A stretch of 64,000 nt of DNA from Tamarix chinensis (Eukaryota > Streptophyta > Magnoliopsida > Caryophyllales > Tamaricaceae), in NCBI GenBank assembly GCA_030549775.1, contig CM060175.1, positions 66,639,245-66,703,244 on the forward strand, in the 5' to 3' direction. The translations under genes and the position numbers were made by a program. Below are positions 60,618-64,000 of the stretch, one piece after another. The notes beneath the pieces were generated by a model. It was not told where the DNA came from. It saw only the letters and a list, made by a program, of their open reading frames with translations, and ran no database searches. Position 1 is the stretch's first letter; each line of letters starts with the position of its first letter.

Positions 60618-61560
60618 TGACTGCCCCTTTCCTTCTTCCTTCTCCCTCGCATGTGCGGGCTAGCCCACTTTTATTTTCTCCTCACCCGACAGGCCTACCC
60701 CCTTCTTCTTCTTCCTCTTCTCCTTCCTTCGCCCTGCACGTCGAGCCTACACCTATAACTTTCTACCCCTCCTCTACATAAGCCCAACCTCATACCACCC
60801 TCTCCCTCATTCATTTCCTTTCCATTTTAAGATAAACCTACCCCTTCACAACCCTTCTCACTCGCCCCCTACCCCTTGTGAACTTGAACCTCATAGACCT
60901 ACGCCGGCCTACCACCGCTGCCCGACAGCCGCCTGGCCCTCCCACTCTCTTGTCCTCATCCTCCCTTATCTCCTTCTCCTCCCCATGCCTATAAATACCC
61001 TGACCCTCATCCTTCTTCCCCTTCTTTTTGCCCTATCCAAAATCCCTAAAGCTTACCTCCACCGCACCATCAGACGTATACCTAGTCGATGCCATGTGTC
61101 GCTGCCGTCAATTCTCCACCCAACCTCTCCCCTGCATTACCCTCCACCAAACAAGATCACTCCATGCTCCTAAATCTCCTTACATAGCCCCCTACTCATG
61201 CAAAGTGGGCAGCTCGAGCTGCCCTTTGCACCCTATCACCGCCCTATGCCGCTTCCTCCGCCACAACCACCACCCCACCACCTCATTCTCAACCCAACAA
61301 ACCTTCCCTTACCTCCCCGTACCCTTCCTTTCCCCTTTCTTCCCTTCCTTCCTTCTCCTCCACCTACGTTTCCTCCTTAACATGCCACCACCATCACTAT
61401 AACCCTCCTGGTCCAGGGAACCAACCACCTCACAACCACCACCTTCTTTTCCCTCTTCCACACTCAAAGTTGAGTCTTTTCAAATCACCACCCCTCTTGT
61501 CGCTGCCGTGCGCCGCCACCCTAGTTGTCACCGCCACCTCTAGTTGTACCCTAACCCTTG
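60618..61560 (+). repeat. Polypyrimidine tract of the outer LTR A2, right part
   Basis: C/T-rich + strand continuing the tract that starts at 52860, from which it is separated by the inserted LTR. Pro/Ser/Leu-rich frames here are not genes. Confidence 0.8.
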
Positions 61561-61597
61561 CTCCCACTTAAGTATAAATTATTTTGTATAATTGTTG

Positions 61598-61666
61598 TTT
61601 TTAGTCTTATTATTATTATTATTATTATTATTATCATTATTATTACTATCGTCTCTATTATTATTA

Positions 61667-61717
<51 letters not shown>

Positions 61718-61880
61718 TATGCCATTATTACTATTATTATCATCATCATCATCATCATCATTACTACTATTATTCTTATTATGGTTATTATTGCTACTAT
61801 TATTGTTGTTAGTCTCTTTAATAATACTAATCTTATTATTATTAAGACTTATTATTATTATCATCATTACTATTATTAGT
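61598..61880. repeat. Compound TTA/ATC microsatellite zone of outer LTR A2
   Basis: Long TTA runs with ATC and ACT interruptions, equivalent in position to 27875-28395 of the other A2 copy. Confidence 0.9.
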
Positions 61881-61954
61881 TTCTTACTAATAATTAGTTA
61901 GGGGATAATGAAAGGAATAAGAGGGAAGCTAACATGAACATTCCACTCTTATAG

Positions 61955-62018
61955 GTGAACCAAGCCCTTCCCCCTAAGGAGGCATAGGATTCATGCTCCA
62001 AGCCTGGTGTCGATCTAG
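61955..62018 (+). other. Exon-like block in outer LTR A2
   Basis: A 64-bp block is preceded by CCACTCTTATAG, with a GCTAACAT branch-like motif about 25 nt before, and followed by GTAAGG, a strong donor match. It contains GTGAACCAAG and CTCCAAGCCTGGTGTC, shared with 27653-27592. Confidence 0.45.
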
Positions 62019-63229
62019 GTAAGGATGTGGTTAAGGCCAAATTATGTGTTATGTGTCTATATGTGTTTGGTTATATGCTTGTATCCCATGTGGTTATGGT
62101 TTATATGCTTGTAGCGCTACTTGCTAAGCGTGGAGCAAATGTAAGTTGTATATGTGGTATAACGTGTTTAATATGGTGACATGACTTATATTTTGTGTTA
62201 TGACTTATGTATGGTTGCCCTATATGATATGCATGCTAATGTCCTTAGTAGGATGGTGAAGTTGTGGGGAGATAAAAGAAGTAAAGAAAATGATGTGATA
62301 AGAGGGGAGTGAGAAACACCTAAGTACCTTATGACTTATAGGTGGTCAAATATAAGGATTATATGAATAAAATGAGAGGTGGGAATAAATCTTGCATGAA
62401 AAGTGAAAGGCTTGCATGGGGTGGTAATTCTTTGCATGGGAGTAACTTTTACGTGGGAAAAGGTGGATAAGGGTTAAGAAAGGTGAGGGAAGAGTATTTT
62501 GGGTGATTGGAGTCTATGAGTGAAAAATGGTACATGGGTTGGTATAAGTGTGCATGGGGGACTTAACTAGGATTGTGAGAAAAATCCTAAGTAGGGGAAG
62601 TGGGTAGAAGGGAGAGTTAATGGTAAGTGGTTGGATTGTGGGTTGAGATTGGAAGTGTGTCACATGGAGGGGGAAATGACTCAAGTGGAAAGGGGAGTGG
62701 TGTATGTGGGTGATGAGGGGATGACATACATGAAAGGAGAGGTACTAGGGTTTAGGGGTGGCCAATTAAGATTTTCATGATCAAATGTAAATGATGGAAA
62801 GTAAGGTTGTGATGTTGGGTGTGGATTGAGTGGAGTGATGGTATTGGAAGCAAAGGGAACCTAGGTTGTGTATGATAAGGAGAGGTTGGGCCACATTGGC
62901 CAAATTAGGGTTTCTGAGAAAAACCCTAGAGGGAGATGGTGAGATAAAGTGGAGTTATGGGAAAGTGGGCCTTGACCTACGTACGCAGGAGTTTGGGTTT
63001 TCATGGTGAGTAGGGGAGAGGTGAGGAAGGATTCTTGGAGTCCTAGGATGCGTAGAGGTCCTAAGATATGAGACGTAGTTTTTCAGGAGAGCTGGGGTGA
63101 ACGGGAAAGAATAGAAAGTCCAGTGGGTCATGCATGTCTACTTGGGGCTACATGTGGAATAAGACACGAGTAAAACACTAATTACTTAAAGTGAAAGATT
63201 ATTAAGTCGGACCCATTTCAGAATGTATT

Positions 63230-63550
63230 ATGATCTACCAGCTATAATAGTGGCCAGGAGCCTTGTTGCCCTAGAGTGTATTCCAGTACACTAGCTATAA
63301 TATTGGCCAGGTGCATTTTGTCCTGAAGTATCATTTCCTGTTTACTGGTTATAATAGTGGGGGTTTCGAGTTTGATAAACCAAAACTTGTATGAGATAAA
63401 TCATGAAAAAGATACTAACTACTTACAGTGGAACACCACGTGAGTTGGGGCCAAGTTGGGATAATTTTCTTGTCCACCGGCTATAATAGTGGTCAGGCGC
63501 GTTTTGTCCTGAAGTATCATTTTCGGTCCACCGGCTATCATAGTGGGATC
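63230..63550 (+). repeat. AATAGTGG module array in outer LTR A2
   Basis: Four to five copies of CACCGGCTATAATAGTGG followed by CCAGG and GCNTTTTGTCCTG-like sequence, the A2 version of the module seen in the other giant LTRs. Confidence 0.75.
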
Positions 63551-64000
63551 TCCGTACTCACGTGGATATAATCCGGGAGATGTGTAAAGATTGAAATAAT
63601 GGCCTATGCCCTAATAATGATGTTGAACTTGAATGAAGTACTATATGCACCATTTTTCTATTTACATTTGTATGGCCTTAGCTGCATGATTACCTTACTC
63701 AATACGTAGTATACTGATCACCCCTTTTATGGGTGTTGCTTATTCCCATGAGCAATGACCCCTTCTGAGTTGGTGTAGGTAGGAGATGTTGCATGTGATG
63801 ATTTTTACGCCTTCAATGCATTGGACAGGACTGAGTGATGGCTTGTTAAACTTGTCCTGGGGTCCGAGGGAGTGTTGTCCGAACTTATCCTATCTTGTTT
63901 TCTCACTGTTGTACTAATTGCTTTATTTTCCCCATAGGAGACTTGTTAATTATGAATTGTTAGGAAATTTGCAGTGTATCGTCTATTTGAAATTAATGTT

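Larger units (their letters stand above)
52539..64000 (+). mobile_element. Giant LTR, subfamily A2, outer copy, runs off the window
   Basis: It starts TGTAATACCCCATAAATTTT at 52539. Its polypyrimidine tract (from 52860) is interrupted at 53097 by an antisense LTR A and resumes after 60617. It then follows the A2 order seen at 25539-29846: TTA microsatellite zone (61598-61880), exon-like block (61955-62018), AATAGTGG modules (63230-63550) and the CTCAATACGTAGTATACTG motif (about 63697). Without the insert, 52539-53097 plus 60618-64000 is about 3.94 kb, so about 0.36 kb including the terminus should lie beyond the window, judging by the 4308-bp copy. Confidence 0.82.

Noticed and set aside
61558..61901. 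Ile/Leu/Tyr-rich open frames resembling membrane segments
   Set aside because: Translation of a TTA/ATC microsatellite; not a protein.

Overview
This is a window of plant nuclear DNA, most probably from a flowering plant and probably a dicot (inference). The support is an intron-containing RopGEF gene (a plant-only family), a decayed fragment of a plant lamina-like CRWN gene, Ty1/copia and Ty3/gypsy-Athila retrotransposons, and AT-rich spacers with long ATT/AAT tracts. I see no bacterial, plastid or mitochondrial genes.

Layout. 1-3338 is AT-rich spacer with a few coding-like scraps. A tRNA-Pro(AGG) gene lies at 3339-3410 on the + strand. An apparently intact RopGEF gene with seven coding exons lies at 3725-6757 on the - strand; it is the only full-length protein gene I can support. 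7.3-13.3 kb is spacer, extremely AT-rich up to about 10.6 kb. From 13.3 kb to the window end nearly everything recognisable is nested transposable elements.

The nest. A dead Ty1/copia element (13377-14581, resuming 19506-19800) is split by a 4.9-kb solo LTR and cut off by a second related LTR (19801 to about 24355). A dead Athila-type Ty3/gypsy element runs on the - strand from about 52.5 kb leftwards, in the order 5' LTR, tRNA-Asp primer site (50200-50217), gag, protease, RT, RNase H, integrase. It is broken by solo LTRs at 46705-49998, 40555-44167 and 30095-33372, a mosaic LTR at 35940-39353, an LTR scrap at 34889-35008, and a small terminal-inverted-repeat element (25279-29964) that itself carries a solo LTR (25539-29846). 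The right edge is a further giant LTR (52539 to beyond the end). It contains an antisense LTR (53098-60617), which contains a hAT-like element (53297-55963), which contains intronless-looking pseudogene copies of CRWN and of the splicing factor SF3B6.

The giant LTRs (3.3-4.9 kb) form one superfamily with at least four subfamilies (A, A2, B, C). Shared features are TGTAA...TTACA-type ends, a long polypyrimidine tract, tandem-repeat blocks and repeated modules containing AATAGTGG. Subfamilies A and A2 also carry a 62-74-bp block bounded by splice-like sites. No internal domain for any of them is in the window, so their coding capacity and clade (Ogre/Tat-like, LARD-like or other) cannot be decided here. 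The best candidates for something undescribed are the exon-like block, the recurring module, and the hAT-like element holding two cDNA-like gene copies.
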